From contig NZ_KB235930.1 in NCBI RefSeq assembly GCF_000332295.1, positions 4,367,895 through 4,431,894 on the forward strand: a stretch of DNA of 64,000 nucleotides, written 5' to 3'. Below the pieces are notes generated by a model. The model saw only the letters and a program-made list of their open reading frames with translations. It was not told the origin of the DNA and made no database searches. The position numbers and the translations under genes are program-made. Position 1 is the stretch's first letter, and every line of letters starts with the position of its first letter. Shown here piece by piece: positions 62,081-64,000 of the stretch. Source of the DNA: Fortiea contorta PCC 7126 (GTDB lineage: Bacteria; Cyanobacteriota; Cyanobacteriia; Cyanobacteriales; Nostocaceae).

Positions 62081-62753
62081 AGTTGTATCCAAAATTTACA
62101 CCTATTTCTTTTAATAAAGGAAGGCAATGACTCTTCCAGTGAGAATAGAGAGTTTGATTGCTGATATTTAACTCTCTGGCAATATCGGCGATTTTATGAG
62201 GCGGTGCTTGCAGAAGTAAGCGCGTCGCTAAAACTTGACAATGACACTCAGGGTTTTTACGAGGATGAGAAGCCGTCAATTTACCATCTGCATCCTGCTC
62301 AATATATTGTCTGATGCGATTACCAAGACGCAGGCGTTCAGTTTCCTGGATTTGGGCTATTTTAATTTCCAGTAAATCTAAAGACATAGTAGGTAAGCGA
62401 TCGCCCAAAGTAATTTCGTCACCCTCATCATTGCGAAAAGGCATATCTAAACTCAAAGGATACTGACTGTCTGGCGTATACAAATCTTTAATCCGCCACT
62501 TGAGATAGCCATTAATCCAAATTACCAAACTGTTTTGCACAGAAAGCGATCGCGCCTCAAATATACAAATATTCCGGCTAACCCACTCCCAAGTTTGATT
62601 CAAAGCCCCTAAGTAGTCTTGGTGAGCAGACTGATAAATCCCAGGAAGTTTTTGCACTAGCAAAAGCAGTCTATTTAAAGCTTTCTGCCTTTCCGGACTA
62701 GGGTCTGGGTGACAGCATACCTCATCAATCAGTTTTTTCAGTTGTTCATCCAC
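62073..62753 (-). CDS. Sigma-70-like factor of the CHAT operon
   Basis: A 226-residue protein. A region 2-like helical segment (DYLGALNQTWEWVSRNICIF and WINGYLKWRIKDLY) is followed by a spacer and a C-terminal helix-turn-helix (PPHKIADIARELNISNQTLYSHW), which resembles sigma region 4. It is more divergent than true ECF factors, so it may be a sigma factor or a DNA-binding regulator. It opens the operon sigma-DUF1822-CHAT. The final codons (TATGAGTAA) contain the next gene's start. Confidence 0.75.
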   Translation of the reverse strand: MDEQLKKLIDEVCCHPDPSPERQKALNRLLLLVQKLPGIYQSAHQDYLGALNQTWEWVSRNICIFEARSLSVQNSLVIWINGYLKWRIKDLYTPDSQYPLSLDMPFRNDEGDEITLGDRLPTMSLDLLEIKIAQIQETERLRLGNRIRQYIEQDADGKLTASHPRKNPECHCQVLATRLLLQAPPHKIADIARELNISNQTLYSHWKSHCLPLLKEIGVNFGYNYE

Positions 62754-62926
62754 AACGGTTTTTCCTTAAGCTGCTGGCTGACCTGAAAGACAACAAAGCT
62801 TCTGCAGCTTGAGTTTAACTGATTTTCAATTCACTTATTACCTGTGGATGTTACAAATCTGCAATCTTTTTGCTGCTCGTGACTGTCGTGCTATGAATTT
62901 GGATACAAAAACGTGAAATCTTACCA

Positions 62927-63574
62927 TTATTTCTGAATTTGCGCTCTCACCCACAGACGAAAAACCCTTAGTGTTGGACTTCTACCTATATTGCGACTTT
63001 GTTGAACAAACTGGGGAATGGCTGTAACAACCGACAAATCGGGAAAAATAGGACTAATTTCTGATTCAATATATTTACCATTTATCAGCAAATTAATTTG
63101 TAATTTACCATCTTCATAGCGCCACAATTCTGGTACTCCCAACGCCTCATAAGCATCAACTTGAGTCTTAGAAGTAACATCAACTTCAATTACTAAATCA
63201 GGTGGTGGGTCAACTTTTAAATCTATTCTTTCTTTACCAATCATCCGCGCCTGATTTTGAATATAGAAAGAATCATCAGGCTCTACACCAACAGTCATAT
63301 CTTCCCGTTTAAAAGTCGTCGAGCCAAAAGATTCGCAGTCTATTTCTAACTCTTCTAATAAAATTTTTACTAAATCGCCAATAATGACTTTAGCTAATTC
63401 ATGCTTCGGTAAAGGCATCCTAATTTCTAAGTTACCATGACTGTAAGCCAATCTAGTAGCGCGATGGTCGCCAAGTTCTTCTAAAATATCCTCAAATTCT
63501 TGCCAGCTAACATCGTGGAGCATCACTCTGTGTCCTGGCGGCACACTTAATTGTTGTAATTGCAGTGTTACCAT
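62927..63574 (-). CDS. Uma2-family PD-(D/E)XK endonuclease
   Basis: A 215-residue protein of the Uma2 (DUF820) group, which is greatly expanded in cyanobacteria. HDVSWQEFEDILEELGDHRATRLAYSHGNLEIRMP is the opening, VGVEPDDSFYI carries the Asp, and PDLVIEVDVTSKT the E-V-x motif of the nuclease core (here E-V-D rather than E-x-K, followed by S-K). LGVPELWRY closes the family pattern. Role unknown; possibly nuclease. It is divergent from nothing adjacent and 173 bases upstream of the CHAT operon. Confidence 0.88.
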   Translation of the reverse strand: MVTLQLQQLSVPPGHRVMLHDVSWQEFEDILEELGDHRATRLAYSHGNLEIRMPLPKHELAKVIIGDLVKILLEELEIDCESFGSTTFKREDMTVGVEPDDSFYIQNQARMIGKERIDLKVDPPPDLVIEVDVTSKTQVDAYEALGVPELWRYEDGKLQINLLINGKYIESEISPIFPDLSVVTAIPQFVQQSRNIGRSPTLRVFRLWVRAQIQK

Positions 63575-63772
63575 TACTTAACATTTCAATTTAAGATTGA
63601 AACTTGCGAAAGGGAATATGAAATCATCATAGCAATGTTCATATTTTTGATGGAAAGAACCCATACCGAGGGGAAGCGATCGCATCTCCATACCCATTAG
63701 AATAAACAAGAATTGACATTTCAATAGCACGTTCAAAAAGTATTAAATATTCATTAACAATAATTATTGGCA

Positions 63773-63792
63773 GGGCGAACAACCGTTCGCCC
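63773..63792. repeat. Palindrome GGGCGAAC-N4-GTTCGCCC
   Basis: A perfect 8-bp stem with loop AACC; the same design as at 6832-6851 and 56056-56075, here downstream of the EF-G-like gene. Confidence 0.6.
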
Positions 63793-63829
63793 CTACCCTT
63801 GTATCTCGTTTACTTGAGAATGCTATGAA

Positions 63830-64000
63830 CTACTTACCATTACCGTTACCGTTATGACCGTTACCATTACTAGCTAGAACACGTTCAGCCAGTTTTTCCG
63901 GTACTTCTTGGAGATGGTCATATTCCCAGTGGAAAGAACCAACGCCCAGAGTTTGCGATCGCAGCTCTACAATAAAGTTTTGCATCTCTGCTTGGGGTAA
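63830..64000 (-). CDS. C-terminal end of an elongation factor G paralogue (partial)
   Basis: The final 56 residues are read from the right edge: LPQAEMQNFIVELRSQTLGVGSFHWEYDHLQEVPEKLAERVL then a Asn/Gly-rich tail (SNGNGHNGNGNGK). The pattern is domain V of EF-G (GxGSFxxExDHxxEVP). The divergent wording and glycine-rich tail suit the second, EF-G-like GTPase of cyanobacteria rather than the canonical FusA. The gene continues beyond the window. Confidence 0.82.
   Translation of the reverse strand, partial: LPQAEMQNFIVELRSQTLGVGSFHWEYDHLQEVPEKLAERVLASNGNGHNGNGNGK

Overview
This window comes from a filamentous, probably heterocyst-forming cyanobacterium (Nostoc/Calothrix/Tolypothrix type). The evidence is the photosystem II genes psbH and psbN in their classic opposed pair, a psb32-like gene, many HIP1 octamers (GCGATCGC), a cold-type RRM protein gene followed by rpsU, an mreBCD cluster, AT-rich intergenic DNA full of short palindromes and heptamer repeats, and several CHAT-type caspase-like sequences. 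Genus and species cannot be fixed from the sequence alone.

Layout. 1-2.5 kb: the end of an unknown membrane protein gene, another membrane protein, two tandem paralogous 66-residue membrane proteins, and a broken RTX/HAF-repeat gene. 2.66-6.6 kb: a large Pls/PosA-type synthetase (adenylation, thiolation, six membrane spans, three hexapeptide-like C domains), the architecture of epsilon-poly-lysine synthetase. 7-10 kb: a Na+/H+ antiporter, a SIMPL protein and ssb. 10.4-13 kb: mreB, mreC, mreD. 13.1-13.4 kb: a 21-bp tandem repeat block. 13.8-20 kb: ribD, a small protein, a fasciclin protein, a GST and a HerA-like ATPase. 20.5-24 kb: a group 2 sigma factor, a CHAT remnant, a second 21-bp repeat block and a membrane GTPase. 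24.3-32.2 kb: metabolic and hypothetical genes, including an aldo/keto reductase, a lipase-like hydrolase and a GH38 alpha-mannosidase. 32.4-34 kb: psbN, psbH, tatA, pth. 34.2-35.5 kb: a complete IS4-family element with a 9-bp target duplication. 35.6-41 kb: rpsU, rsmI, a sugar kinase, cysQ-like, RRM protein plus a second rpsU, cobH. 41.3-48.4 kb: psb32-like, DUF948 and YtxH envelope genes, a NarL/LiaSR-type two-component system divergent from a Spy-like periplasmic protein, an internally deleted phoD, and a GNAT enzyme. 48.7-56 kb: tRNA-Phe, a metal ABC permease, a DUF3285 protein, ybeY, dgkA, trpG, a degenerate metallo-beta-lactamase-fold protein, an FG-GAP protein and aminopeptidase P. 56.1-64 kb: a PD-(D/E)XK/TPR protein, a prohibitin-like protein, a three-gene operon (sigma-like factor, DUF1822, CHAT protease joined to a PstS-like domain), a Uma2 nuclease and the end of an EF-G paralogue.

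The two strongest candidates for an undescribed system are the CHAT operon at 59.0-62.8 kb and the Pls-like synthetase at 2.7-6.6 kb. In the first, a periplasmic ligand-binding domain is tethered through one membrane span to a cytosolic caspase-like protease with an intact His/Cys dyad, and it is co-transcribed with a sigma-like regulator. In the second, the adenylation pocket residues read as a code close to the one for lysine, which suggests a cationic poly-amino acid. A Shine-Dalgarno-masking hairpin upstream of the RRM gene is a simple, testable candidate RNA thermosensor. All identifications are by eye from sequence motifs; no database search was run.
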